64,000 nucleotides of DNA. It comes from Dehalococcoidia bacterium (GTDB taxonomy: Bacteria > Chloroflexota > Dehalococcoidia > Lucifugimonadales > Australimonadaceae). Where the stretch lies: contig JAJEFD010000006.1 in NCBI GenBank assembly GCA_022820645.1, forward strand, positions 1 to 64,000, read 5' to 3'. Each line of letters begins with the position of its first letter. Position 1 is the first letter of the stretch. The translations under genes were made by a program, and so were the position numbers. Under the pieces are notes generated by a model, which ran no database searches, was not told the DNA's origin, and was given only the letters and a program-made list of their open reading frames with translations. Shown piece after piece: positions 24,081 through 33,100 of this stretch.

Positions 24081-25725
24081 GCGCTACCAGGTGATCATCG
24101 TCGGCGGGGGGCCGGTGGGCGTGGCGCTCGGCGTCGAGCTCGGCATGCGGGGCGTCTCGTGCGCGGTCGTGGAACGCTTCCCGGAGCCGCAGCGCATCCC
24201 CAAGGGGCAGAACCTCACCGCGCGCACGCTGGAGCACTTCTACTTCTGGGGCATCGTCGACGAGCTGCGCGCCGCCCGCGTGATGCCGAACAACTACCCC
24301 ATCGCAGGCGTCACGGCGTACAAGCACCTGATGAGCGACTACTGGTACCTGCCGCCCGGCCGCGAGACCGTCCGCTCCTTCTACTACGAAGAGAACGACC
24401 GCTTGCCGCAGTACTGCACGGAGGCGGTGCTGCGCAGGAAGATGGCGACGCTCCCGAGCGTCACGGGGCTGTTCGGCTGGAACGCCGAGAGCATCGAGCA
24501 GGGCGACCACGGCGTGCGCGTCGAGATCGTCGAAACGAGCGGCGAGCGGGACGGTTACGCGTGGGGCGGGTTCACCGCCCGGCAGGGTGAGCCGTTCAGC
24601 ACGGGCGGCGAGCGGCGCACGCTCGAGGCCGACTACGTCGTGGGGTGCGACGGCGCGCGGTCGCTGGTGCGCGAGACGGCGAGCATAGCGTCGAGCGGCG
24701 AGGACTTCGACCAGAAGATGCTGCTGGCGGTGTTCAGGTCGCGTGAACTGCACGAGGCGTTCGAGCGTTTCCCGGAGGTGACGACGTACCGCGCACTCGA
24801 CCCGGCGTTGCAGGGCTACTGGATGTTCTTCGGTCGCGTGGACGTCGGCGAGGGGTGGTTCTTCCACGCGCCCGTGCCGAACGACGCCACGCTGGAGGAC
24901 TACGACTTCCAGGCGCTGCTCGACCGCGCCGCCGGGTTTGAGTTCAGGGCCGAGTTCGACCACGTGGGGTTCTGGGACCTGCGTGTCACCGTGGCGGACG
25001 CCTACCGCAGCGGTCGGCTGTTCATCGCGGGGGACTCGGCGCACAGCCACCCGCCGTACGGGGGATTCGGCCTGAACAACGGGCTGGAGGACATCGTCAA
25101 CCTCGGCTGGAAGCTGGCGGCGGTGCTGCAGGGTTGGGGCGGCGAGTCGCTGCTCGACTCGTACGGGGAAGAGCGGCGCGCGGTCTTCTGGGAGACGGGG
25201 CAGGACTTCATCGCGGCGGGCATCAGGTCGGACCGCGAGTTCCTGGAGCGCTACAGCCCCGAGCGCGACCGCGCGGAGTTCGAGGAGGCGTGGCAGCGGA
25301 TGGGGCGCGGCACCCGCGTCGGCACCTACGAGCCGAACTACGAGGGCTCGCCCGTCGTGTGGGGACCGCCGGGAGGGGTATGCAGCGCGCACGGCAGCCA
25401 CACGTTCGCCGCGCGGGCGGGGCATCACGTGCCGCCGAGCGTGCTGTCGAACGGTCGCGGCGTGCAGGAGGAGTTCGGCGCGTGGTTCACGCTGCTGGCG
25501 TTCGACGCGCCGGAGGCAGATGTCGCCGCTTTCGAGCGCGCGGCGCGGGAGATTGGCGTTCCGCTGAAGGTCGTGCGCGACACGTTCGAGGAGGGCCGCG
25601 CCGCGTACGAGTCGCGCCTCATCCTCGTGCGCCCCGACCAGTACGCCGTCTGGTGCGGCGCCCTGCCCGCCAGCGTCAGCGCCGTGACACTGCTCGCAAG
25701 AGCCGTGGGGCGGGCCAGCCTGTAA
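24073..25725 (+). CDS. FAD-dependent aromatic hydroxylase-type monooxygenase (PheA/TfdB family)
   Basis: The 550-residue flavoprotein monooxygenase has [18 protein letters not shown] (about 10-27, FAD ADP-binding), VVGCDGARS (about 192-200, DG motif) and [18 protein letters not shown] (about 315-332, GD motif). The C-terminal thioredoxin-like domain (about 440-550) is typical of phenol hydroxylase and related enzymes. Full length, in contrast to the broken monooxygenase at 879. It probably hydroxylates an aromatic or polyketide-like substrate with NAD(P)H and O2. Start ATG 24073 may be translationally coupled to a tiny leader frame. Confidence 0.87.
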   Translation: MAERYQVIIVGGGPVGVALGVELGMRGVSCAVVERFPEPQRIPKGQNLTARTLEHFYFWGIVDELRAARVMPNNYPIAGVTAYKHLMSDYWYLPPGRETVRSFYYEENDRLPQYCTEAVLRRKMATLPSVTGLFGWNAESIEQGDHGVRVEIVETSGERDGYAWGGFTARQGEPFSTGGERRTLEADYVVGCDGARSLVRETASIASSGEDFDQKMLLAVFRSRELHEAFERFPEVTTYRALDPALQGYWMFFGRVDVGEGWFFHAPVPNDATLEDYDFQALLDRAAGFEFRAEFDHVGFWDLRVTVADAYRSGRLFIAGDSAHSHPPYGGFGLNNGLEDIVNLGWKLAAVLQGWGGESLLDSYGEERRAVFWETGQDFIAAGIRSDREFLERYSPERDRAEFEEAWQRMGRGTRVGTYEPNYEGSPVVWGPPGGVCSAHGSHTFAARAGHHVPPSVLSNGRGVQEEFGAWFTLLAFDAPEADVAAFERAAREIGVPLKVVRDTFEEGRAAYESRLILVRPDQYAVWCGALPASVSAVTLLARAVGRASL

Positions 25726-25832
25726 GCACACCGCTGCAGACAGACGACGACGGGCAATCTCGCGGGGGCTGAGACCGCAAACGGTAAGACGGGGCGGTTC
25801 ACGACTTCCCCCTTTCTTGGTACGGTGTACGG

Positions 25833-25886
25833 ACACCCTCACCCGCGCATCGGAGATGCGCACCCTCTCCCTGAGGGAGAGGGGAG
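25833..25886 (+). repeat. Family C repeat with internal hairpin
   Basis: CACCCTCACCC, then GCGCATC-GGA-GATGCGC hairpin, then CACCCTCTCCCTGAGGGAGA: a variant of the 5532-5566 element. It lies between the monooxygenase and the symporter gene. CTCTCCCTGAGGGAGAG is a perfect palindrome. Confidence 0.6.
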
Positions 25887-25907
25887 AATACTTTTCCAGT
25901 AGCGCCC

Positions 25908-27428
25908 ATGGACATCCAGCCCGTCATCATCGCCGTTTTCGCAGCGTACTTCCTCGCGCTGATCGCCATAGCCCTCGTCGGCGCGGTACGGATGCGCGAG
26001 ATGGCCGACTACGTGCTCGCCGGCAGGCGGATGAGCAGCATCACGTCGGCGCTCAGCGCCAGCTCGTCCACGACCAGCGGCTGGACGATGCTCGTCTTCC
26101 CGGCCCTGGCGTTCTCCGAGGGCACCGTGCACCTGTGGACGCTCGTGGCCATTGTGCTGGGCGCATGGTTCAACTGGACATTCGTGGCAAGGCGGTTGCG
26201 GCGCTACACGATAGCAACGGAGTCGCTCACGCTGCCGGACTTCTTCGAGAAACGATTTGCGGACCGGACGGGAGCACTGCGGACGGTGTCGTCAGCGCTG
26301 ACGCTCCTGTTCATCATGTTCTACGTCAACTCCGGGCTGATCGGCGGCACGAAACTGCTGGGGACGATCTTCGGCGTGGAGCACAACCTCGGCGTGCTGA
26401 TAACGCTCGCCGCGGTCACGTCGTACACGTTCATCAGCGGTTTCATGGCCGTTTCCCGCACGGACGTCTTCCAGTCGATGGTGATGCTGTTGTGCTTCAT
26501 CATCCTGCCGCTCACGCTCATCTCCACCACCACCTCGCCGTTCAGCGGGGAAGGACAGCCGGCGGGATTCCTCAACCCGTTCACCGGCGCCGGGAACGAG
26601 ACCATCACCGCCGTGTTCGTCCTCTCGACCGCAGGCTGGGGGCTGGGCGCGTTCGGGTCGCAGCGCGTGCTGCAGCGCTTCATGGCGATAGAGAACGAGG
26701 AGCGGGTCACCCAGAGCCGCAACTTCGCAGTCACCTGGATCGTCCTCATCTTCTCATTCGGGTTCCTGTTCGGCATCGTGGCGCGCCCTGCTCTCATGGA
26801 GATGGGCCTGCTGGGCGGCGAGAGCCTCTTCGACCCGGAGCGCGTCTATTTCGTGGTCTCGGAGGCGTTCTTCATCCCAATCTTCACCGGCCTGCTGCTC
26901 ACGGGCGTGGTCGCCGCCATCATGAGCACGGCGGACTCGCAACTGTTGCTCGGCTCCGCCATCGCCACGGACGACCTCCCGCTCATCAGGCGGCTTGGGC
27001 GCCGGCTGGAGCCCGTGCGCGTGCTGTGGGCGTCCGGCAGGGTGTGGCTGGGGCGCACGCTGCTGCTGGTCATCGGCGGCATCGCGGGAGCGCTGGCGAT
27101 CGCCTGGCCGGACTCGATAGCGAGCCTGGTCGCCTACGCGTGGGGCGGCATGGGGGCCTCGTTCGGACCGGTGACCATCCTCGCGCTCTGCTGGCGGAGG
27201 TTCAACTTCCCGGGCGCGCTCGCCGCCATCGTGACGGGAGCGACAACGGTCAGTGTGTTCCAGTTCACCTCGGGTGGCCCATGGGGGGTGTTCGACATGG
27301 CCATCGCCAGCGCGCCCGGCTTCATCATGGCGATACCTGTCGCCGTCGTCGTCACGCTGCTCACCTCGCCGCCGTCCGCCAGGGTTACGGAGCAGTTCGA
27401 CCGCGTCAACGCGGAGCGGACGGCGTAG
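25908..27428 (+). CDS. Sodium:solute symporter (SSS family, PutP-like)
   Basis: The 506-residue membrane protein has about 13 hydrophobic helices, the SSS core. DYVLAGRRMSSITSALSASS (about 31-50) covers the first unwound sodium-site helix, and STAGWGLGAFGSQRVLQRFM (about 241-260) and MSTADSQLLLGSA (about 341-353) are PutP/SSS signatures. It imports an amino acid or carboxylate with sodium. It lies downstream of an aromatic-type monooxygenase with a repeat in between, so it may be transcribed alone. PutP is the closest named relative by eye; the substrate is not certain. Confidence 0.87.
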   Translation: MDIQPVIIAVFAAYFLALIAIALVGAVRMREMADYVLAGRRMSSITSALSASSSTTSGWTMLVFPALAFSEGTVHLWTLVAIVLGAWFNWTFVARRLRRYTIATESLTLPDFFEKRFADRTGALRTVSSALTLLFIMFYVNSGLIGGTKLLGTIFGVEHNLGVLITLAAVTSYTFISGFMAVSRTDVFQSMVMLLCFIILPLTLISTTTSPFSGEGQPAGFLNPFTGAGNETITAVFVLSTAGWGLGAFGSQRVLQRFMAIENEERVTQSRNFAVTWIVLIFSFGFLFGIVARPALMEMGLLGGESLFDPERVYFVVSEAFFIPIFTGLLLTGVVAAIMSTADSQLLLGSAIATDDLPLIRRLGRRLEPVRVLWASGRVWLGRTLLLVIGGIAGALAIAWPDSIASLVAYAWGGMGASFGPVTILALCWRRFNFPGALAAIVTGATTVSVFQFTSGGPWGVFDMAIASAPGFIMAIPVAVVVTLLTSPPSARVTEQFDRVNAERTA

Positions 27429-27527
27429 CTGGCTGCCGGTAGCCGTCGGCCGTCCTCTCCCCTAAACTGCCCCGCGACGAGCATCCGCAGGCAAGGCCTG
27501 TTCCCCTGGCATACGAGGAGGGCAACA

Positions 27528-28577
27528 TTGGAATACCGAGAAGTTGGGAACACCGGCGTCCAGGTATCTGAGATCGGGTTCGGCGGGGGCGGCAACGCGG
27601 GGTTGATGGTGCGCGGGACACCCGAGCAGCAGCGCGAGGCCGTCGCGCGCGCCATCGAACTGGGCATCAACTACTTCGACCAGTCGCCCGACTACGGCGA
27701 CGGCTTCTCCGAGTCGAACCTCGGGCGGCTGATGAAGGAGCTCGCCTTCCGGCCGTACCTCACCACGAAGATCGAGGTGCGCGCCGAGAACCTGGACGAC
27801 ATCGCCGGTCACGTCACCCGCTCGCTCGACGAGAGCCTGGAGCGCCTCGGCGTCGACTACGTCGACTTCCTCCAGATACACAACGGCCCGCTCATGGAGC
27901 GTCCCGAGCTGTCAGGCCGCGCCTACGCCCGGCTCTGGATCGAGGACTACCTCAGACCCGGAGGGGCGCTGGAAGGACTGCAGCGCGCTCAGAAGAGCGG
28001 GAAGGCGCGCTTCATCGGCTTCATCACCCGGGGCGGCGACGGCGACGCTGCGCGCCAACTCATCGACACCGGCGTGTTCAGCCTGATCAACGTCTCGGTG
28101 CATCTGCTCAACCCGTCGGCCAGCATCAAGCCCGACGGGATGCGCTTCGATGCCGACTGGGACGGCATCCTGGACTATGCGGCAGCGAACGGCGTCGGGG
28201 CCGCCATCTATTCTCCGTTGGCAGGCTGGTTCCTGACCGACAACGCCGTGGCGAGTGGCGAGGCGCACCCTCTTGCACGAGGGTCGCGCAGTCCGGAGGT
28301 TGACGCGGAAGGGCTCCATTGCGCGCGGGCGCTGCGGTTCCTCTCGCGGAACCTCAGCCCCGACACGCAGGCGGACGACCACAACCTTGCCGAGGCCGCG
28401 CTCCGGTTCGTCCTCTCGCTCAACGGGGTGTCGACAGTGCTCGGCGGCTTCTCGGACGCCCACCAGGTCGAGGAGAACTCCGCCTGCTCCGGCAAGGGTC
28501 CGCTCTCCGTGCAGAACATGAAGCGCATCGAGATGGTCTGGCGCGCCAACTTCGGACTGGACGCGACGGAGGGCTGA
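27528..28577 (+). CDS. Aldo/keto reductase family protein
   Basis: The 349-residue TIM-barrel oxidoreductase has EYREVGNTGVQVSEIGFGGG at the N terminus, the catalytic Asp-Tyr in YFDQSPDYGDG (about 47-57), the Lys in YLTTKIEVRAE (about 80-90) and a His in DFLQIHNGP (about 111-119). Together they form the D-Y-K-H tetrad. It probably reduces a carbonyl with NAD(P)H. The TTG start at 27528 has a strong GGAGGGCAACA ribosome site. It lies between the symporter and a toxin-antitoxin pair. Confidence 0.85.
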   Translation: MEYREVGNTGVQVSEIGFGGGGNAGLMVRGTPEQQREAVARAIELGINYFDQSPDYGDGFSESNLGRLMKELAFRPYLTTKIEVRAENLDDIAGHVTRSLDESLERLGVDYVDFLQIHNGPLMERPELSGRAYARLWIEDYLRPGGALEGLQRAQKSGKARFIGFITRGGDGDAARQLIDTGVFSLINVSVHLLNPSASIKPDGMRFDADWDGILDYAAANGVGAAIYSPLAGWFLTDNAVASGEAHPLARGSRSPEVDAEGLHCARALRFLSRNLSPDTQADDHNLAEAALRFVLSLNGVSTVLGGFSDAHQVEENSACSGKGPLSVQNMKRIEMVWRANFGLDATEG

Positions 28578-28588
28578 GGACGGCCCCA

Positions 28589-28990
28589 CTAGAACGGGTT
28601 GAGGACCGGAACGCCCGTTGGTTCGAAGTGGCGGACGTTGCGGGTCACGACAGTCAGGCCGTGCTCGAGAGCAGTGGCGGCGATGATCAAGTCATCGTTC
28701 TGGTGACCAAGCACAGCGCACAAGCGACCCCAGCGCTTCGCCACAGGGAGGTCGACGGGCAGGATGCGATCGAAGAACAGGACCAACACGTCGTCCAGCC
28801 AGGACGCCAGGGTCCGTGCGAATACAGGGTTGCGGCGCTCCTGACGGATTATCCCTCGCTCCACCTCTGCGATCGACACCACGCTTATGTACAGATCCGG
28901 CATCCGCTGGGCCGACATCCATCGCGTAAGGTTGGATGCGCCCTCGTCTTTTCGCAACACCGAGATCACATCGGTATCGAGAAGGAACAT
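28589..28990 (-). CDS. vapC: PIN-domain toxin (VapC family)
   Basis: This 133-residue PIN-fold ribonuclease has conserved acids Asp6 (FLLDTDVIS), Glu43 (SIAEVERG), Asp99/Asp100 (QNDDLIIAATA) and a C-terminal NVRHF motif like VapC/FitB. VapC toxins cut tRNA or rRNA to stop translation. The gene overlaps the antitoxin stop (TGATG), so the two are translated together and the pair is intact. The antitoxin is of the Phd type, which is less usual with VapC but known. Confidence 0.85.
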   Translation of the reverse strand: MFLLDTDVISVLRKDEGASNLTRWMSAQRMPDLYISVVSIAEVERGIIRQERRNPVFARTLASWLDDVLVLFFDRILPVDLPVAKRWGRLCAVLGHQNDDLIIAATALEHGLTVVTRNVRHFEPTGVPVLNPF

Positions 28991-29244
28991 CAGAAGTCGA
29001 ACTCCCTGAGCCTCAGCGGCAACCGCTCGAACTCCTCACCGTCCTTGGGGATGGCAAGCAGCATCTCGACGAACGACGGCGCTGCCGCCTTTCCGTTACG
29101 GCGCAGGCGCTCGTACTCCTCGACGGCCAGCACGATCACTGCGGGCTTCCCGCGCCGCGTCACACATTGCGGCGTGCCTGCCAGCGCGGCGTCGACGACG
29201 GCGCTGAACCTGTTCTTGGCGTCCTGTAACTGCCACTCGGTCAT
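28990..29244 (-). CDS. Phd/YefM family antitoxin
   Basis: The 84-residue protein begins MTEWQLQDAKNRFSAVVDAA, the typical Phd/YefM DNA-binding fold, followed by GKPAVIVLAVEEYERLRR. The C-terminal tail (about 53-84) is the toxin-binding part. Phd-type antitoxins neutralise the toxin and repress their own operon. It precedes the PIN toxin gene on the minus strand and overlaps it. A palindrome within the promoter upstream (29283-29294) is a candidate binding site. Confidence 0.85.
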   Translation of the reverse strand: MTEWQLQDAKNRFSAVVDAALAGTPQCVTRRGKPAVIVLAVEEYERLRRNGKAAAPSFVEMLLAIPKDGEEFERLPLRLREFDF

Positions 29245-29275
29245 GGAACACTTCCTGTCCAGTTGTTCTGGCTAG

Positions 29276-29305
29276 ATTGTCGTACTGGCCAGTAACGCAT
29301 GTCAA
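29276..29305 (-). promoter_or_regulatory. Toxin-antitoxin promoter with operator palindrome in the spacer
   Basis: On the minus strand TTGACA (29300-29305) and GACAAT (29276-29281) are 18 bases apart, a good -35/-10 pair. The spacer contains the perfect 12-base palindrome TACTGGCCAGTA (29283-29294). Binding of the antitoxin there would block RNA polymerase. It lies 31 bases before the antitoxin start. Confidence 0.6.
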
Positions 29306-29361
29306 TCACTGCTCTCACTTCCGAATGCTACACTCCCGGCATTCCTCTCCGGAGACGCTAG

Positions 29362-31077
29362 ATGACCGACGCCACACCCACACGGATGACCATCAGCAAG
29401 AGCGAGGCGCGCGCGTCGCGGGGGATGGTCGCGACGAAGGACATCCACGCCACCCAGGCCGGTCTGCGGATGCTCGAGAGCGGCGGCAATGCGGTCGACG
29501 CTGCGGTCGCGGCGTGCTTCGCCGTCGGCGTCGTGGAGCCGGAGTCGAGCGGTATCGGCGGAGGCGGCTACCTCGTCTACCAGGTCGGCGAACGGGGTGG
29601 CGTCGTGGGCTTTCCGATGCGCGGGCCGCTCGATGCCAAGCCCGACATGTACGAGTTGACCGGCGAGGCCGCGGTCGGCAACTTCGGCTGGCCCGGCGTC
29701 GTCGACAACGAGAACCTCGACGGGCCGCGGTCGATCGCAACGCCCGGCGCCGTCGCGGGGCTGTGCGAGGCGCACCGGCTGTTCGGCAGGCTGCCGCTGC
29801 GCGAGGTGCTCGCGCCCGCGGTCTCGCTCGCTCGGGACGGGCACTCCCCCGGCTGGGAGAACATCTACTCGTGGGGACTCCTCTCGCACCGGCTCTTCGC
29901 ATTCGAGGAGTTGCGCCGCATCCTGATGCCCGGCGACCGGCTGCCCGCAGGCGACGCGACCACGCCCGCATTCCTCCGGCAGCCGGAGCTGGCCGACGTC
30001 CTGGAGGCTGTCGGGCGCGACGGTCCGCAGGCGTTCTATGCCGGCGACATTGCTCATGCGCTCGTGTCGGGCATCCGCGACAACGGCGGCATCCTCTCCG
30101 AGCGGGACCTCGCGGAGTACCGTCCGTTCGTATGGGAGAACGGGATGGAGTTCCCGTACGCCGGTCATACGGTGCGCGTGCCGCCGTTCGCCTGCGCCGG
30201 AACGACCTCCGCGATGACGCTGCGCCTGCTGGACGGGTTCGGCATACGCTCGATGAGCCATAACTCGCCCGACGCGCTCCATGCTTACATCTGCAGCGCC
30301 CGCCTCGCGTACGCCGACCGCTTCGCGTATCTCGCCGACCCCGCGTTCGTCAGCGTGCCGTGGCAGGGCCTCGTCTCCGACGGCTACAGCGACCTGCGCC
30401 GCGGCCTGATCGACATGCAGCGGCTCGACTCCGCTGAGCCGGGTGATCCGTGGGCGTTCGACAACGGCGCGCCGGGCGAGCGTCTGCCCGCGAGCGCTCC
30501 GGCACTCGACTCCGGCACGACGCACCTGTGCGTCATCGACGGCGACGGCAACGCGGTGTCGCTCACGAACACGCTCATGGCGGGCTTCGGCTCCGGGTTC
30601 GTGCCGAAGGGCACCGGCGTCGTGATGAACAACGGCATGATGTGGTTCGATCCGGTGCCGGGGCGCGTGAACTCGGTCATGCCGGGCAAGTATCCGCTCA
30701 ACAACATGACCCCTGCCCTCGTGCTGGACGGTAACGGCGTCCGCATGGCGGTGGGCGCAACCGGCGGTCGGCGGATAACGAACTGCGTCACGCAACTCAT
30801 CTCCAAGGTGGTCGACTTCGGCATGGGTCCGCAGGAAGCGATCGATGCGCCGCGTGTCGACTGCTCGCAGCCCGCCACGCTCGTCCACCGGGACCTGCCC
30901 GCTGACGTGGCCGCCGAACTCGAACGGCGCGGACACCGTATCCAGGTCATCGGCAAAGGCCACGTGCAGGGAGGCTTCGCCAGTTTCGCGAGCCCGGTGG
31001 CCATCATCCGAGACCCGGACGGCGCCCTCCGCGCGGGGGTCGACACGTTCCACTCCGCGTACGCCGAAGGGCTGTGA
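29362..31077 (+). CDS. Gamma-glutamyltransferase family protein
   Basis: The 571-residue Ntn-hydrolase has the cleavage/nucleophile site DSGTTHLCVID with Thr386 (first Thr of TTH). It also has the conserved ATPGAVAGL (about 130-138) and the C-terminal GATGGRRI (about 469-476). Members self-cleave into two chains and transfer or hydrolyse gamma-glutamyl groups, e.g. of glutathione, or act on cephalosporin-like amides. No signal peptide is seen, so it may be cytoplasmic. It sits between two toxin-antitoxin pairs. A TGcTACACT extended -10 (29326-29334) lies upstream. Confidence 0.87.
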   Translation: MTDATPTRMTISKSEARASRGMVATKDIHATQAGLRMLESGGNAVDAAVAACFAVGVVEPESSGIGGGGYLVYQVGERGGVVGFPMRGPLDAKPDMYELTGEAAVGNFGWPGVVDNENLDGPRSIATPGAVAGLCEAHRLFGRLPLREVLAPAVSLARDGHSPGWENIYSWGLLSHRLFAFEELRRILMPGDRLPAGDATTPAFLRQPELADVLEAVGRDGPQAFYAGDIAHALVSGIRDNGGILSERDLAEYRPFVWENGMEFPYAGHTVRVPPFACAGTTSAMTLRLLDGFGIRSMSHNSPDALHAYICSARLAYADRFAYLADPAFVSVPWQGLVSDGYSDLRRGLIDMQRLDSAEPGDPWAFDNGAPGERLPASAPALDSGTTHLCVIDGDGNAVSLTNTLMAGFGSGFVPKGTGVVMNNGMMWFDPVPGRVNSVMPGKYPLNNMTPALVLDGNGVRMAVGATGGRRITNCVTQLISKVVDFGMGPQEAIDAPRVDCSQPATLVHRDLPADVAAELERRGHRIQVIGKGHVQGGFASFASPVAIIRDPDGALRAGVDTFHSAYAEGL

Positions 31078-31121
31078 CTTGGAGAAGAGCTCGCATTCTC
31101 GTCGCATGCCGCCGTTTGGTG

Positions 31122-31136
31122 TATGATTGGTGTATG
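31122..31136 (+). promoter_or_regulatory. -10 box six bases before the antitoxin ATG (leaderless-type)
   Basis: TATGAT (31122-31127) is followed by six bases and then ATG 31134, so transcription would begin at the start codon. No Shine-Dalgarno sequence is present. The surrounding TTGGTGTATG repeat (31116-31125 and 31127-31136) could be an antitoxin operator. Confidence 0.5.
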
Positions 31137-31337
31137 GCACGCACAAACATCGACATCGACGAGAAGGCATGCGCCGAGGTGATGCGCCGCTACCGGTTCG
31201 CCACCAAGCGGGAAGCGGTCAACTTCGCCCTCCGGACGGTCGCAGTTGAACCCGCCTCTCTCGAAGAGGCCTGGGCCATGCAAGGCTCCGGTTGGGACGG
31301 CGACCTCGACGCCATGCGCTCATCTCGTGCCCTGTGA
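31134..31337 (+). CDS. vapB: VapB-type antitoxin
   Basis: This 67-residue ribbon-helix-helix protein has MARTNIDIDEKACAEVMRRY and the helix KREAVNFALR, as in VapB antitoxins of the DUF2191 type. The C-terminal part (LEEAWAMQGSGWDGDLDAM) is the toxin-neutralising tail with its typical GxGWxGDL motif. The gene overlaps the toxin start by three bases (GTGA). It has no ribosome site and appears to be read from a leaderless mRNA. Confidence 0.85.
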   Translation: MARTNIDIDEKACAEVMRRYRFATKREAVNFALRTVAVEPASLEEAWAMQGSGWDGDLDAMRSSRAL

Positions 31338-31726
31338 TCCTTGTCGACACCTCGGCGTGGGTTGAGTACCTCCGGAACACAGGCTCTCCGGTCTGTAACT
31401 CCACCAGAGAAGCCCTGGCCGGCGAGGTCGCCATCTGCGACGCGGTACGCATGGAAGTGCTCGCCGGAGCGCGGGACGAGTCCCACCTGACGAGCCTGCG
31501 CCGCCTGCTTGCACGCGCGATAGACATCCCCGTTGAGTCGACCGACTACGACGATGCGGCGGCGCTCTACCGTCGGTGCCGGCGTCGCGGGGAAACCCCA
31601 CGAAAGCTCATCGACTGCCTGATCGCGTCCGTGGCTATACGCACCCGTACGCCCATCCTGCACAGCGACGCCGATTTTGACGTGCTTGCGCGGCACACGG
31701 AGTTACAACCCCATCCGGTGCGGTAG
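31334..31726 (+). CDS. vapC: PIN-domain toxin (VapC)
   Basis: The 130-residue PIN protein has Asp5 (ILVDTSAWVEYLR), Glu41 (CDAVRMEVLAGA), Asp94 (KLIDCLIASVAI) and Asp112 (HSDADFDVLA), the complete set of acidic metal ligands. The GTG start overlaps the VapB stop. This pair is of a different type from the Phd/PIN pair only 2.3 kb away. Together they flank the gamma-glutamyltransferase gene. Confidence 0.88.
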   Translation: MILVDTSAWVEYLRNTGSPVCNSTREALAGEVAICDAVRMEVLAGARDESHLTSLRRLLARAIDIPVESTDYDDAAALYRRCRRRGETPRKLIDCLIASVAIRTRTPILHSDADFDVLARHTELQPHPVR

Positions 31727-31744
31727 GACGCACCGCCGGTCTCT

Positions 31745-32980
31745 TCACGAAGCGTCCAGAACATTCTCGTACGGGACCACGCAGGTTACGGTCGTGCCGT
31801 GCCCCGACCCGCCCGAAGACACTTCGAGCCTGCCTCCCATCTGCGCGGCGTCCGCCTCCATGTTCGTGAAACCGCGGCCGCGCTCCGCGTAATCGGACGG
31901 AAGGCCGATGCCGTCGTCGGATATCGACATGCGAAGCGCGTCGTCCTGGAAGTCGAGCGTGATCGTGATCTTCTCTGCCAACGCGTGCCGAAGCGCGTTC
32001 GCCATCGCGTTATGCGCGATAGCGAAGAGCAGCCCGCGGGCGACCGTGGAAAGCGGCGGTTCCTCGCCGGAGCACACCACCTCGGTGGGGATCGAGGTGA
32101 TGTTGCTGAAGGTCGAGGCGTGCGCCTCGAGCACCGTGCCGAGTTCTCTGCCCCTGAATATGAGGTCGATGTCTATGGGGTGCCTCAGCTCCCACATGGT
32201 CGATCGCGACAGTGCGTGCATCGCCTGGAGCCGCGCGACCTGCTCCCGGTTCGATGGGTCCTCGGCTTCTATGGCCGATTCGATACCCAGCCCGAGCACA
32301 TACGCAGACTGGGCAACGGTGTCATGGATGACCTGCGAGATCCGGAGCCGTTCCATCTGGAGTTGGCGCTCACGTTCCTGCTCCCGGACCCGCTCGACGG
32401 CTTCCAGCCTCCTGATGCGTTCGAACCCGGCGATCAGAGTGACCACTACCACCACTCCGTACATGGCGGCAATCCTCGCGATCAGCACCTTCTCTTCCTT
32501 CGCAGCCACATCGAGCCTTTCTCCGGTCAGCAGGACCACCATGCTGTACAGAACGGCGGCCATCGTCACCCACACGAAGCTGATCCTGAAAGAAGCGAAG
32601 ACGACGGCGAACATGGCCAAAGCCGGGTAGTACAGCAGGAAGCACAACGTTCCCAGCTCTCCACCTATGGCGACGCCCCCCGTGATCAGGGCCACGTCCA
32701 TCGCACTCAGCACGAGCAGACTCTGCCACTTCACCTTCCTGCCGGTCCGCAGCAGGAAGTGGATGTAGGCGTTGTAGGACATCGCAAGGAGAGCGAGCAG
32801 GGTATAAGAGATGTGGATGGCAAGCGTGTAGTCCGGGCGATAAAGCATCAGACCCAGGGCAACCACCAGGATCAACCAACGCCCCCACACTGAGACCGCC
32901 GCCGCATAACGCAGACCTTCAGGATCGGTCCATGCGGCCATGCCGACGCGCTGGGAAAGGGAGTCGATCGGGATGTTCAT
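31745..32980 (-). CDS. Orphan membrane sensor histidine kinase (NarL/LiaS-type)
   Basis: About six hydrophobic segments (roughly residues 30-190) form a membrane sensor. A linker coiled coil rich in EQERERQ follows, and then HisKA_3 with the phospho-His in RISQVIHDTVAQSAYVLGL (about residue 231). The C-terminal HATPase has NAMANALRHA (N box), SISDDGIGLP (G1) and GHGTTVTC (G2). Such kinases pair with NarL-type regulators, but none is next to it. ATG 32978-32980 was chosen because of GAGGA ten bases upstream; GTG 33014-33016 in the same frame is the alternative and adds 12 residues. Confidence 0.8.
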   Translation of the reverse strand: MNIPIDSLSQRVGMAAWTDPEGLRYAAAVSVWGRWLILVVALGLMLYRPDYTLAIHISYTLLALLAMSYNAYIHFLLRTGRKVKWQSLLVLSAMDVALITGGVAIGGELGTLCFLLYYPALAMFAVVFASFRISFVWVTMAAVLYSMVVLLTGERLDVAAKEEKVLIARIAAMYGVVVVVTLIAGFERIRRLEAVERVREQERERQLQMERLRISQVIHDTVAQSAYVLGLGIESAIEAEDPSNREQVARLQAMHALSRSTMWELRHPIDIDLIFRGRELGTVLEAHASTFSNITSIPTEVVCSGEEPPLSTVARGLLFAIAHNAMANALRHALAEKITITLDFQDDALRMSISDDGIGLPSDYAERGRGFTNMEADAAQMGGRLEVSSGGSGHGTTVTCVVPYENVLDAS

Positions 32981-33100
32981 GGAGTCGAAGTCCTCGGGGG
33001 AGCAGGGTTCGTCCACGTACGCGGATGCGCTCTGCCATTATCACACGGGCATGCAACACCTTACCCGGCAGGGGCAGAGCGAGGTCGTTCTCACGCGCCT

